A DNA stretch of 64,000 nucleotides from Candidatus Villigracilis saccharophilus (GCA_016709305.1 JADJNA010000008.1:62001-126000), one strand, 5' to 3'; shown: positions 33,141-42,137, counted from the stretch's first letter. Notes: generated by a model from the letters alone, not told the origin. Made by a program: numbers and translations.

Positions 33141-34189
33141 ATCTTTTCTCTCAACTCATCGATCACTTTCAACTTGCCATTCTCTTTATACAACCACATA
33201 TCCCAGCCATTGACCGCGCCGCCCGCCAGCGATTTTGCCAGTGAATGGATCGAACCAACTTGATCTTTATATTTCAAATGTCCGTTCGATAGAATTACAA
33301 CGCTGATGGATTTATCTTCTTTAAAAAATAATTTCTGGCCCGCGCTTAAGAGGTCCGCTTCAAGCAGCGCCCCAAACGGGACCCGTGCCTGATTCCGTTT
33401 CTCGGGCAGAGTCAACGCCTCGGCAGGGGACTGCTCAACAGCGTCGATGCGCTTTTGTGCCACCTTGACATATTTCTTATCGCGCTCGATGCCGATGAAA
33501 TTTCGTCCGAGCTTCTTTGCCACTGCGCCAGTTGTTCCGCTCCCAAAGAATGGATCGAGGATCACATCTCCAATATTACTGCTGGACATCATCACACGAT
33601 ACAACAGCGACTCTGGTTTCTGGGTCGGATGAGCCTTTGTCCCGTTGGTTTTGATGCGTTCTTTTCCTGTCGCCAGAGGCAGTACCCAATCCGACCGCAT
33701 TTGCAGGTCATCGTTCAAGGCTTTCATCGAGTGGTGATTGAATATATATTTTGCGCCTTTTTTCTTTTGCGCCCAGATCATGGTCTCATGTGCGTTGGTA
33801 AATCTCACGCCGCGAAAATTTGGCATCGGATTTGTCTTCAGCCAGATGATGTCATTCAAAATCCAAAATCCCAGATCCTGCATGATCGCGCCAACGCGAT
33901 AAATATTATGATATGAGCCGATGACCCAAATCGTGCCCGTCTCTTTTAATACATTTCTTGTTGCGGATAGCCATTCGCGCGTGAAAGTGTCGTACTCTGC
34001 AAAGCTATTGAACTTATCCCACTTGTTGTTGACTGCATCCACCTTGCTCAAGTCGGGGCGATACAAATCATTTTGAAGTTGAAGGTTATAAGGGGGGTCT
34101 GCGAACACCAAATCTACCGAATTCTCCGGCAGTGATTTGAGAATCTCGGTGCAATTACCCTGCAGTATCTGGTTCAAGGGGAGTGTCAC
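33104..34189 (-). CDS. CcrM-like adenine-N6 DNA methyltransferase, orphan
   Basis: Beta-class m6A methylase: the catalytic DPPYNLQL comes first (near residue 30), the SAM motif DPFFGSGTTGAVAKKLGR comes later, and the CcrM/RAMA-type DNA-recognition tail follows (VPFGALLEADLLSAGQKLFF, VGSIHSLAKSLAGGAVNGWDMW). Relatives methylate GANTC. No restriction endonuclease is adjacent. The GTG at 34189 is preferred as start because TATAAT (34196-34201) ends 6 nt upstream, implying a leaderless mRNA; a GTG at 34204 is the longer option. The last ten residues come from a repeat. Likely a cell-cycle or epigenetic methylase. Confidence 0.88.
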   Translation of the reverse strand: MTLPLNQILQGNCTEILKSLPENSVDLVFADPPYNLQLQNDLYRPDLSKVDAVNNKWDKFNSFAEYDTFTREWLSATRNVLKETGTIWVIGSYHNIYRVGAIMQDLGFWILNDIIWLKTNPMPNFRGVRFTNAHETMIWAQKKKGAKYIFNHHSMKALNDDLQMRSDWVLPLATGKERIKTNGTKAHPTQKPESLLYRVMMSSSNIGDVILDPFFGSGTTGAVAKKLGRNFIGIERDKKYVKVAQKRIDAVEQSPAEALTLPEKRNQARVPFGALLEADLLSAGQKLFFKEDKSISVVILSNGHLKYKDQVGSIHSLAKSLAGGAVNGWDMWLYKENGKLKVIDELREKIRTPLPSRERAE

Positions 34190-34224
34190 AATGCGATTAT
34201 ACACGCATAAGAAAGCAGATATGA

Positions 34225-34257
34225 ATAAAAAAACGGACGGGATTAACCGTCCGTTTA
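34225..34257 (-). terminator. Rho-independent terminator of the PilZ gene
   Basis: On the minus strand AAACGGACGG / CCGTCCGTTT with a 6-nt loop is followed by a run of seven T, 23 nt after the PilZ stop. Confidence 0.85.
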
Positions 34258-34279
34258 CATTGAGGCTGGCTCGTTTTGG

Positions 34280-34666
34280 TCACCCCTTTATAGAATTATA
34301 GTTTTGTCTGTTGTTATTTCTTGATGCGGCGTATTTATCGTACATGCGTTGAAAGATAATGGCATCCCCGGTACTTAATCCGATAATTTGAAAACCGATC
34401 TTGAATGTGTTTGGGACAATGTTGTCCGGCTGACACCAAATACTGCGCGCAGAAAATATCAGCGAAGATTTGTTGGAGATATCCCCACTAAGCTCGATAT
34501 GTAGGCGAAAATCCTTCCCGATGGATATTGATTTTTCGCTATCCAATTTAAATCCGCCTGTACTAATGTCCACCAGATAGCCGACCAAGCTTCCGGTGCC
34601 TGCATCAGTCACTTTCATGTAATACGTGAAGTCGCGGCGTTCCACTTTTCTTTGTTCGTTGACCAT
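34280..34666 (-). CDS. PilZ-domain cyclic di-GMP-binding protein
   Basis: Single-domain 128-residue PilZ protein. The N-terminal RKVERRDF arginine motif (RxxxR-type) and DISTGGFKL (DxSxxG) are the c-di-GMP contacts. Beta strands follow and end with a helix (STGDAIIFQRMYDKYAAS). Start chosen at the ATG at 34666 with GAGGTGA upstream; a GTG lies 3 codons earlier. With the HD-GYP receptor it shows c-di-GMP signalling in this organism. Target process unknown. Confidence 0.86.
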   Translation of the reverse strand: MVNEQRKVERRDFTYYMKVTDAGTGSLVGYLVDISTGGFKLDSEKSISIGKDFRLHIELSGDISNKSSLIFSARSIWCQPDNIVPNTFKIGFQIIGLSTGDAIIFQRMYDKYAASRNNNRQNYNSIKG

Positions 34667-34843
34667 GGTATTCACCTCATTCCATCACTTACATAATATT
34701 ATAAAAAAGATTTGAAATCAAGAGAAACTACTAAAAGGACAATCTTTGGAAAGTCGGTTGTCATGTGAGGATGTCTTCGCCAGATTATACCCTCATAGAA
34801 TCGGAAAATAATTCATTGGACTGTATGGAAATCATGTTGAATT

Positions 34844-35761
34844 TTAAACATCTATAGTGATCGTTGTGAATGAGAAACGGGGCGGGTAAAACAGAAATCT
34901 TCTGCCCCAGAATTCCATTAACTGCTGTGTGGTCATTTTATATATTTTTGGGGTTACTTGGCTGTGGTTATTGACAGGCCATGGATCGGCCGGGTTAAGC
35001 AATAGCCACTGCAAGGCGGCGCTGTCGTAGCCTATGAGTATCATTGTATGAGGCGTTCCGCCCATGAGCGCATGTAAAACATTGTACCTAAAATTTTTAT
35101 TGCTTCGATCAAGTGTTGTCTGCCAGGCTCCATGGATGAGAATCAGGCTACCCTCACGCAACCGATCAATAATATCATGGAGTTTATGGCCGGCACTCAA
35201 CTTCACGCGAAACGATTTACCGTATTTTTTTTGTAGACCGCGCGCAAAATCCTTTAAAGTGATGACTGCCTGCCAGGGCGTCATCATTCCGGGCAATGGA
35301 CTGTGGGTTGAAAACCTATATCGCCAACCCCGCAAACCGATGGTATCCAGGTGGTGTGTATATTCTTCAATACTTTGATTGCATTCAATGGGATGACCAT
35401 GCTGGGAAGCCAGCCAATCTTTGATCATGTTCATGCTGATCAGAGTAGAAGTGGTGACGCACTCATTTGGGGTTGGTCCGTAACCCTGGCTTTGAAAATA
35501 ATATAGAAAATAGGAACTTTTTTGTGGCGAGTTTCCAGCAGACGAATCGGATATCCATGGAAAATGAAAGGCGATCGGCGGCATTCCCCAAACCTGCCCT
35601 TCGATCAGTTGCGGCGGCTCAGCTGTCCAGCGATTTCGATAGAGTGCGTCAAAAAAAGAGTCCAGTCGTTGGGTAACTTTCTTCCAAAACTGACCTTGGC
35701 CTGGGTTTCCTGAAGCCGTTTCGCTGGTCAAATTGAGTTCGTCTTGTTCCAGGTTGGACAT
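34844..35761 (-). CDS. C39-like papain-fold cysteine peptidase domain protein
   Basis: 305-residue protein without a signal peptide. A candidate catalytic cysteine sits at the start of a helix (GPTPNECVTTSTLISMNM). The histidine follows in GGTPHTMILIGYD, and an Asn/Asp comes in LLLNPADPWP, the order of peptidase C39_2/BtrH-like domains. GGAGGCAGT precedes the ATG. No ABC exporter or bacteriocin precursor is nearby, so this is not a leader peptidase of a known kind. Substrate unknown. Confidence 0.7.
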   Translation of the reverse strand: MSNLEQDELNLTSETASGNPGQGQFWKKVTQRLDSFFDALYRNRWTAEPPQLIEGQVWGMPPIAFHFPWISDSSAGNSPQKSSYFLYYFQSQGYGPTPNECVTTSTLISMNMIKDWLASQHGHPIECNQSIEEYTHHLDTIGLRGWRYRFSTHSPLPGMMTPWQAVITLKDFARGLQKKYGKSFRVKLSAGHKLHDIIDRLREGSLILIHGAWQTTLDRSNKNFRYNVLHALMGGTPHTMILIGYDSAALQWLLLNPADPWPVNNHSQVTPKIYKMTTQQLMEFWGRRFLFYPPRFSFTTITIDV

Positions 35762-35857
35762 ACTGCCTCCAGTAAAAACCGATAAATATTATGGAACAAC
35801 GCCACTATATAAATATGATTATACTCATTGAATAAAAAAAATCAATTCCTGGTATCT

Positions 35858-35896
35858 AAAATCGAATGCCCCATTTGTAATGGGGCATTCGATTTT
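35858..35896 (-). terminator. Strong hairpin terminator after the FAD-subunit gene
   Basis: Perfect 18-bp stem AAAATCGAATGCCCCATT / AATGGGGCATTCGATTTT with loop TGT, 6 nt after the stop. T-rich on the minus-strand side. Confidence 0.85.
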
Positions 35897-35902
35897 GCTT
35901 AC

Positions 35903-36652
35903 TTAAAGGGTATCTTTGCATCTTCTTGCTAACACTGCTGCGATCTCCATACGATATTCAGCAGATGCCCATTCATCCATCGCTTCATGATAGGCGTTGC
36001 GTGCTGCGGCTTCGAGACCCTCGTCTTCTGTTCCGTCCATTGCCAGTATGGGACTCTTGCCGTAACCGCCAAGGGCGAGGCGTGTGCGGCCTGAACCCCA
36101 TTGAGTCACTGCGGCACAGATAATGGGTTTGTCTGCGGGTGTGCGGGAGACAAATTCAAATGTAAATTTGGTATTGAGCGGTAGGATGATCTTTGTGATT
36201 AGATTCGTTGGACGCAGTGGAAGATATTCACCAATGTTCGATATTTGGTATTCGATTTTCGAATTATCAAATATCGCCTTTTCGATTTTTGTATCCATCG
36301 CGAGCAGTGCTGTTGCAAATGGCGAGCGTCCGTCGCTTGCGACGAGTGTGCCTGCCACAGTTGCCGAGTTGCGGATGTTGATCGGTGCTTCGAGTTTGAT
36401 GGCGGTCTTTAATGTTTCGGGACAATTTTCATTTTCAAGCAATGACTGTAATGTACATGTCGCACCAATTTCGAGGTCGTTGCCTTTTTTTGTTAGCGAG
36501 TCCAAGCCCAAAGCTTGAAGGTCAACCGCTTGGATAGAGTCAGTTGTCGGCTGGGTGAGAAGCGTTCCTCCTCCAAGTGGAACTGTGTTGGGCTGCGTCA
36601 AAAGAGTCAAGGCTTCTTCCAGTGTTTGCGGGCGGTGATAGGTCGTGATCAT
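35903..36652 (-). CDS. FAD-binding subunit of a molybdenum hydroxylase (XdhB/CoxM type)
   Basis: 249 residues with the FAD_binding_5 start YHRPQTLEEALTLL and the FAD-contact loop VPLGGGTLL. It then has DLQALGLDSL, IGATCTLQSLL, and the second flavin motif IRNSATVAGTLV, where the TxGGN/N-loop is reduced to TVAGTL, followed by SDGRSPFATALLAMD. The C-terminal CO_deh_flav_C part is short. It probably passes electrons from a molybdenum hydroxylase to NAD or another acceptor. The likely partner ends 6 kb downstream at 29678 and lacks one FeS cluster. GGAGG precedes the ATG. Confidence 0.83.
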   Translation of the reverse strand: MITTYHRPQTLEEALTLLTQPNTVPLGGGTLLTQPTTDSIQAVDLQALGLDSLTKKGNDLEIGATCTLQSLLENENCPETLKTAIKLEAPINIRNSATVAGTLVASDGRSPFATALLAMDTKIEKAIFDNSKIEYQISNIGEYLPLRPTNLITKIILPLNTKFTFEFVSRTPADKPIICAAVTQWGSGRTRLALGGYGKSPILAMDGTEDEGLEAAARNAYHEAMDEWASAEYRMEIAAVLARRCKDTL

Positions 36653-36689
36653 GGTGTGCCTCCGTGAAATTCTTCTGTATTATACAGGC

Positions 36690-37292
36690 TTAAGGGGCTG
36701 GCAGAGTCATTTTAAATCTTACGGCCAGCAACCGTAAAATAAAAATGGCAGTTGCGCCAATGGCCGAAGCGATAAGCGTGTTGATGTGAAACCACGTGAA
36801 GATGATAAATATCCATGTGCCGATGAATGAGCATGTAGCATAGAGCTCGGTGTTATTGCGAAAGACATGGGGGATTTTGTTGCATAACAAGTCGCGCAGG
36901 ACGCCGCCAAAAATGCCTGTGACGATTCCCATGAGAACGGCGACAATCGATGAGAGTTGAAGTTGAAGCGCATAGGTCGCGCCGAGAATACTGAATAGGC
37001 CAAGGCCGACAGCGTCTGCAATGATGAGCGGAGTGTTTGAAATGCCCTTGGCGCGGTAGAACGAGATGGCTGCTGAAATAAAGGCTGCGACGGTCAGCCA
37101 CGGGTCGATGATCCAAAAGACGGGTGTGCGGCCAAGTAGCAGGTCGCGCATGGTGCCTCCGCCAAAGGCAGTGACGAATGCAATTGTGATTGCACCGACG
37201 ATGTCCATTTCGTGTTTGCGCGCTTCGAGTGTGCCTGAGACGGCTGATGCTATAACGGCGATGTAAGTAAGGAAGAGCAGAAGTTGATCCAT
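36690..37292 (-). CDS. UPF0126 / TRIC-type membrane protein
   Basis: 200-residue protein with six to seven hydrophobic helices and two copies of the UPF0126 repeat: FGGGTMRDLLLGRTPVFWI and GIFGGVLRDLLCNKIPHVF. Bacterial members resemble the trimeric intracellular cation channel fold; some are annotated glycine or ion transporters. The ATG has no Shine-Dalgarno, but TAAAAT ends 6 nt upstream. Stand-alone gene. Confidence 0.9.
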   Translation of the reverse strand: MDQLLLFLTYIAVIASAVSGTLEARKHEMDIVGAITIAFVTAFGGGTMRDLLLGRTPVFWIIDPWLTVAAFISAAISFYRAKGISNTPLIIADAVGLGLFSILGATYALQLQLSSIVAVLMGIVTGIFGGVLRDLLCNKIPHVFRNNTELYATCSFIGTWIFIIFTWFHINTLIASAIGATAIFILRLLAVRFKMTLPAP

Positions 37293-37349
37293 TGGAAAAT
37301 TTTACCGCCATCTGAAAAGATGGCGGTAAAGGTTTGTAGCTTGTTGGCT

Positions 37350-40016
37350 TTATGGTTCGTTAATATGCGTTGGAAGCAGGTATTCGTCTTTCAGCGCTTG
37401 CATCAGAAATTCGAATTCGTCGCCGTTGCTGTAGTGACCGTAGAAGCGCCAGACCGGCTGGAGATATGGCGGTTCAGTAGCAAGCTCGGAGCCGGCGTAA
37501 CGTTGATCGGGCGTGTAGTAGGCCAGTTCCACTTTTTCGATGGTTGGGATGTAGTCAGATTGCTGGGTCATTTCTGGTATAGTATTCGGTTCAGCGGCGA
37601 ACAGGGTGTATTCAAACGGCTGCCCGCTGACCGGGTCAATTGCCAGGCTGCCGCCAAAGAGACGCACAGCCGGGTATCCGCCGAATGTTTCATTGGGAAT
37701 TGCCAGGACTTCAACGATCACCTGATCGGTTTCGGCTCCTATCAGGGAACTGCCGGTTAATCCATCTGGATATAGCTGAACATATTGAGTCCCATCTTCG
37801 GCAGTGAAAAGTGTGGCAGGCTGCCCTTCGAGCGTGACAAGTTTCTCTGTGCCGGTCATCAACTGGAATTGCAGGTCTGGATACGGAATTTCGTAGCGAT
37901 CCACATCGATGGCAAATTGCCCATCCGGGTTCTGCGCCGGCGTACCCCACACATCCACCGGGCGGTTGTGATATTTCTCCAGTCCCTGCAAAGCATCGCC
38001 TGAGAGGTAATAATAAGCAGCGCCAAGATGATCAGGGCTATTGACTGCAAGATAATATTCCATGCGGCGGGTTCCATCTTCTTTCTCGAAGATTGTGACC
38101 GTAACAATGCCGCGCAACCCCTCAATGGGAGTTGTATCCAACGGTTCTGGAGTGGGTGTTGGCGCGAGCGTGGGCAATGGGATCGGTTTGCCGCTCAGGT
38201 TGAGTTTGAAGAATCCCAAGCCGCCGCCTCCACCGCCGCCTCCACCCATTGGACCGTTGTATATGGTCTGCCATTCGAATACATCTTCGATGCTAATGCC
38301 AGTGATCGATACATTTTCCATGGGCAATGGAAGATCAGTGGGAGGATCGGGAAGGGTGAATGTCAAGCCGTCGTTCGTTTTGAATGTAACCGTATCTCCA
38401 TCACCTTCAATAATCCCAAAGTAGTTTTCCTCGTAGCCTTCATATTCTCTCCACGATTCGATCTCAAAGCTTTGGACTCCGTTCGTGTCGTGGAATTGGC
38501 CGACTGCTTCGATGAAAGCATTTTGCTGGTTTTCACCAATGCCTTGCACGTTCCCGCTGACGGGATAGTTGTTCAGCGCGATATAAGGTGCTCCTCCGCT
38601 GGCGGATTTTCCACTCAAGGTTATCCAGCCATAATAGGTAATGGATTCATCCAACGGGCGCGGACGCACCCACGCTTCTGTTTCCACGGTTTTCGGGGTG
38701 ATGCCCATCAAACTCTCGTATTGCGGAAAGGGAGCAATCAGTCGGTCAAAGGCTTCCTGTGCGTTAATAATGCTGACTGGTTTCACCTCATCATATTGCA
38801 GGAAATTGGCGCTCACGCTGATGATGCCGTTCTGGTTGAATGTGAACGTCAGTCCGTGATCTGCATAACTGCCTTCACGAATCACGAACCCATCAGGTGT
38901 ATAGGGAAGTACGGATACCATATATGGGTTTGTAAGATCCATTTGATACTTGTCTGTGAATTCATACGTTTGCAAAAACTCGTTGACCAGCGCTTCAGCG
39001 TTCGAGTTACTGGAGGTGCTCATGACCGCTGCGTATTCGGCATAGTTCGGATAGTATGTGTAATAGCGATTCGAGCGTACGCGTAGTTGACGATTTCCAT
39101 CGATTACGATGTAGTCGGTTGTCTCTGGAATTTCGCCCGGCGTCTCGTAGATTTCACCGGTCATCTTGAAGCGCTCAGCTAGTGCTAGCACATCATCCAT
39201 ACCGGCGCGGACTTCTTCTTTGGCAAGGTAGATTTTCATTTCAGACGGCGCATCTGGCAGGGAGGTATTCAAATAAATTGTTGAGCCATTCCAATCGTAC
39301 GCTACACCTTGCGGTGGAATGACGGTGTCAGCTTGGGCGGTGGGTGTGCCATTGATCTGCGCTTCCGGCGTTGGCTTTACTCCTTCAAACAATACCTCAG
39401 TCACAAACGTCAGCGACGCATCTCCGACTCGCCCGGTTATTTCCCAACAACCGGTGGTGGGGAATATCAAAGCGGAGACTTGGAATCCAGTATCACCGTA
39501 CCCATCCGGGATGTCAGCGCGAAGCGGTTCCGCCTCTGCATCCAGCCGGTGACCTTCGATCGTTAACTCACCAGTCACAGCCCGCACCCAACCCCACTTC
39601 ATGCTTAGCGAGCCATCGTTTTCCTGATTGTGCTGTTCCATCATCACCCTGCCATCAGGCCAAAGAACTGTCCACAATTCGCCGTTGCCTAGATATTCTG
39701 GCGATTCAACAGTCTCACCGGGCGGCAGGCTTCCGTTCGGTTCTGTCACAGGACAAATGAAACCATTGCCTGCGGAAGGTGTGCGCGATACCAGCGAACG
39801 GGTTGCCCAACTCAGCCCGGATACCAAAATAACCAGCGCAATTGTCCAGCCTAAAGTCGGAAAAATATTCTGGCGCAAAAACGCGAATAGGTCAGGCTTT
39901 GGTTTATGCGCGGCGGTCAGACGTTTTTCAAGTTCATGTTCAAAAAACATATTTGGCTTGATCGCTTTTGAGGTGTTTTCAAGCAGCTCAATTATTTTTT
40001 TATCTTTGGGATTCAT
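37350..40016 (-). CDS. Giant membrane-anchored protein partnering the ECF sigma factor (putative anti-sigma/sensor)
   Basis: 888 residues. A short cytosolic N-terminus (about 45 residues, KKIIELLENTSKAIKPN) is followed by one membrane helix (TLGWTIALVILVSGLSWA) and an extracytoplasmic region of about 810 residues. That region holds many beta-strand stretches, a run of nine glycines near residue 600 and a Pro/Thr linker (PTLAPTPTPEPLD). The start overlaps the stop of the ECF sigma gene by 4 nt, the usual layout of sigma/anti-sigma pairs. No zinc-binding HxxxCxxC anti-sigma motif is present. Role inferred from context; ligand unknown. Confidence 0.7.
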   Translation of the reverse strand: MNPKDKKIIELLENTSKAIKPNMFFEHELEKRLTAAHKPKPDLFAFLRQNIFPTLGWTIALVILVSGLSWATRSLVSRTPSAGNGFICPVTEPNGSLPPGETVESPEYLGNGELWTVLWPDGRVMMEQHNQENDGSLSMKWGWVRAVTGELTIEGHRLDAEAEPLRADIPDGYGDTGFQVSALIFPTTGCWEITGRVGDASLTFVTEVLFEGVKPTPEAQINGTPTAQADTVIPPQGVAYDWNGSTIYLNTSLPDAPSEMKIYLAKEEVRAGMDDVLALAERFKMTGEIYETPGEIPETTDYIVIDGNRQLRVRSNRYYTYYPNYAEYAAVMSTSSNSNAEALVNEFLQTYEFTDKYQMDLTNPYMVSVLPYTPDGFVIREGSYADHGLTFTFNQNGIISVSANFLQYDEVKPVSIINAQEAFDRLIAPFPQYESLMGITPKTVETEAWVRPRPLDESITYYGWITLSGKSASGGAPYIALNNYPVSGNVQGIGENQQNAFIEAVGQFHDTNGVQSFEIESWREYEGYEENYFGIIEGDGDTVTFKTNDGLTFTLPDPPTDLPLPMENVSITGISIEDVFEWQTIYNGPMGGGGGGGGGLGFFKLNLSGKPIPLPTLAPTPTPEPLDTTPIEGLRGIVTVTIFEKEDGTRRMEYYLAVNSPDHLGAAYYYLSGDALQGLEKYHNRPVDVWGTPAQNPDGQFAIDVDRYEIPYPDLQFQLMTGTEKLVTLEGQPATLFTAEDGTQYVQLYPDGLTGSSLIGAETDQVIVEVLAIPNETFGGYPAVRLFGGSLAIDPVSGQPFEYTLFAAEPNTIPEMTQQSDYIPTIEKVELAYYTPDQRYAGSELATEPPYLQPVWRFYGHYSNGDEFEFLMQALKDEYLLPTHINEP

Positions 40017-40591
40017 TTCTCCACCTCCAATGCAAGTGAAGTTCGTTCGCGCAAGTCTTGTAATCCGCGTGCAACCAGCATTTTGGCAGCCGCCTCGCTT
40101 TTGTTTAGAACGCGGCCTGTTTCGGCCATGCTTAACTCACCGAAGAAACGCAAGATCAGCGCTTCGGCTCTGTCGGCGTTGATCTGTTTCAGGGCGCGGG
40201 AAATGGATTCGATTTGCAGGCGGGAGAATGCCGCTTTGTCAGTCGGCAGGCTTGGACTTGGAATATGAAGCGCAGCTTCGATCGGAACCTCGGGCTTGCG
40301 TCCGCGAAAAAAAAGGAATCGTTTCTTTGAGGCGATCCCCATCAACCACGCCGAGAAGGGAGCATCTCCGCGAAACGAGCGGATACCTTCCAGCGCTGCC
40401 ATGAAAGTTTGCGAAGTGAGATCTTCAGCATCCTTCACATTGCCTGTGTGTGCCGCATGATAGCGATAGACGCGCGTCACATGGCGGCGATAAAGCTCCG
40501 CAAAAGCATCCACGTTGACTACGGCATCACGCGCAAGACTTGTTTCGTCGGCGGGCGCACTTTGTGTTTTTTCGGTCATGAGGGTAATCAT
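40013..40591 (-). CDS. ECF-type RNA polymerase sigma factor
   Basis: 192 residues. Region 2 is DAFAELYRRHVTRVYRYHAAHTGNVKDAEDLTSQTFMAAL with GDAPFSAWLMGIASKKR; region 4 is KQINADRAEALILRFFGELSMAETGRVLNKSEAAAKMLVARGLQDLRE. The ATG at 40591 follows AGGAGG by only 3 nt. An alternative ATG at 40579 is 15 nt away, so the start is uncertain. The sequence farther upstream in frame comes from a repeat and should not be included. Co-transcribed with the large membrane protein. Confidence 0.9.
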   Translation of the reverse strand: MITLMTEKTQSAPADETSLARDAVVNVDAFAELYRRHVTRVYRYHAAHTGNVKDAEDLTSQTFMAALEGIRSFRGDAPFSAWLMGIASKKRFLFFRGRKPEVPIEAALHIPSPSLPTDKAAFSRLQIESISRALKQINADRAEALILRFFGELSMAETGRVLNKSEAAAKMLVARGLQDLRERTSLALEVEK

Positions 40592-40650
40592 AAACCTCCT
40601 GTCTTTAATAGGTTGCAGGAGGCGCTTAAAAGGTAACAGGGAAAGGAACC

Positions 40651-40682
40651 CTCTCCCATTTTGGGAGAGGGCAGGGTGAGAG
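40651..40682. repeat. CCCTCTCCC-type repeat, copy 3
   Basis: CCCTCTCCCATTTTGGGAGAGGG hairpin followed by CAGGGTGAGAG, between the sigma factor and the convergent end of the thioesterase gene. Confidence 0.65.
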
Positions 40683-41154
40683 CTAATCCGGATAAACTTT
40701 CCACCCCAATTCATCCAACTTAGATGTGTCCAATTTGTCTGTCGGTACGTTGATATGGATCGCGTTCGCTTCGGCTAACAGTTCTCCGCTCTCCTCGTAG
40801 ATTCCTGCCCATGCCTCTACGAAACTTTTTTCTGTCCTTAATCGCCTTGCCAACAATCTTCAAAGGTTTCCCAACGGGAACATTCTTGCGATACTTCACT
40901 TCGAGTTTTCCTGTGAACATAAAACGCGGCGCATCGGCGCTGCCCATGAACGCGCGTCCGCTGGTTTCATCTAAGATTGCTGCAACAATCCCGCCATGTA
41001 AAACTCCGGGGTAGCCTTGAAAATGATCAGGCGCGGTATATATGGTTTCGACAACACCTGGCTCGGTTTCATAAAAATGTAGATGCAGGCCAATTGGATT
41101 TTCCAATCCGCAAATAAAACAGTGACGTGAGTTGGGTTGTTTGATTTTGGACAT
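40683..41154 (-). CDS. PaaI-like hotdog thioesterase, frameshift near the 3' end
   Basis: Starts MSKIKQPNSRHCFICGLENPIGLHL, with the hotdog helix region FQGYPGVLHGGIVAAILDE carrying the HGG catalytic element. At about 40830 a run of six A appears to contain an extra base. Upstream of it the frame reads AIKDRKKF; beyond it the family ending VEAWAGIYEESGELLAEANAIHI...LDELGWKVYPD continues in the shifted frame to a TAG at 40683. Unshifted, the protein would end in an Arg-rich tail. The ATG has TATAAT 7 nt upstream (leaderless). Probably an acyl-CoA thioesterase; homopolymer context makes a sequencing error possible. Confidence 0.8.
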
Positions 41155-41161
41155 GCGCGGG

Positions 41162-41169
41162 ATTATACT
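41162..41169. promoter_or_regulatory. Overlapping divergent -10 boxes
   Basis: TATAAT on the minus strand (41162-41167) and TATACT on the plus strand (41164-41169) overlap by 4 bp. They serve genes whose start codons are 7 and 6 nt away. A TTGATT -35 (41141-41146, 17-nt spacer) fits the plus-strand promoter. Confidence 0.6.
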
Positions 41170-41175
41170 CCGCCC

Positions 41176-42137
41176 ATGAAAATATTCATCACCCGCATCA
41201 TCCCTGACCGAGGGCTGGCTCTGGTCAAGGAACATTTTCCAACCTGTGACATTTGGTCTGCCGATTTGCCGCCTGCGCGCGAAGAGCTTCTACAACGAGT
41301 TCGCGGCGTGGATGGACTGCTCTGCCTGCTCACCGAAAAAATTGACGGCGAACTGATGGATGCAGCCGGTCCTCAGCTAAAGGTTATCAGCAGTATGTCA
41401 GTTGGCGTGGATCATATTGATGTTGCCGCAGCCACTGCCCGTGGAATCCCGATCGGTAATACGCCCGGTGTCCTGACAGATGCCACGGCTGATATGGCTT
41501 TTGCCTTGTTGTTCGCGTCTGCGCGGCGGGTTGTGGAAGGAGAGAAATACGTCCGTTCTGGAAGCTGGAAAACATGGAATCCCAAACTTCTGCTTGGCGC
41601 GGATTTTGTCGGAGCCACTTTGGGGATTATCGGTTTCGGGAGAATTGGTCGGGCCGTGGCGAAACGCGCCCAGGGATTTGACATGCGTGTGATCTTTACG
41701 ACCCGACCGCTCAACCTGCGTATGGCGCAAATCCCGTTGACATTGATACATTATTGCGCATGTCGGATTTTGTCTCGATCCATGTGCCGTTGACTGAAGG
41801 GACTAGGCATCTGGTCAATGCGGAGTTTCTTGCGAAGATGAAGCCAAATTCAATTTTGGTGAATACCTCGCGCGGCGGAGTGGTGGATCAAACTGCTTTG
41901 TATGATGTCTTGAAAGCCGAGAAGATCTTCGCCGCTGCATTGGATGTCACCGACCCTGAACCTTTACCGATGGATCATCCCTTGCTCGAGCTGGGGAATT
42001 GTCTTATCGTCCCGCATCTTGGCAGCGCGAGTCAACACACACGGAATATGATGTCCCTGCTTGCGGCAGAGAATTTGATCGCGGGCTTGAAGGGCGAGCG
42101 CTTGCCGAATTGCGTGAATCCTGAAGTGTATGCGTAA
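41176..42137 (+). CDS. gyaR: D-2-hydroxyacid dehydrogenase (glyoxylate/hydroxypyruvate reductase), frameshifted
   Basis: NAD(P)-dependent D-isomer 2-hydroxyacid dehydrogenase: ISSMSVGVDHIDVAAATARGIPIGNTPGVLTDATADMAFALL (catalytic-domain signature), GATLGIIGFGRIGRAVAKRA (nucleotide binding), then NTSRGGVVDQTALYDVLKA and VPHLGSASQHTR with catalytic Arg/Glu/His. The frame slips by one base between 41710 and 41721 (TTRPLNLR continues as YGANPVDIDTLLRMSDFVSIHVP), so two open frames are needed. Joined length about 320 residues matches the family. The start at 41176 has no Shine-Dalgarno; its -10 box ends 6 nt upstream. Assembly error or recent mutation cannot be told apart. Confidence 0.85.

Noticed and set aside
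38028..39086. 352-codon plus-strand open frame antisense to the large membrane protein
   Set aside because: No recognisable domain, no promoter or ribosome site, fully within a larger coherent gene.
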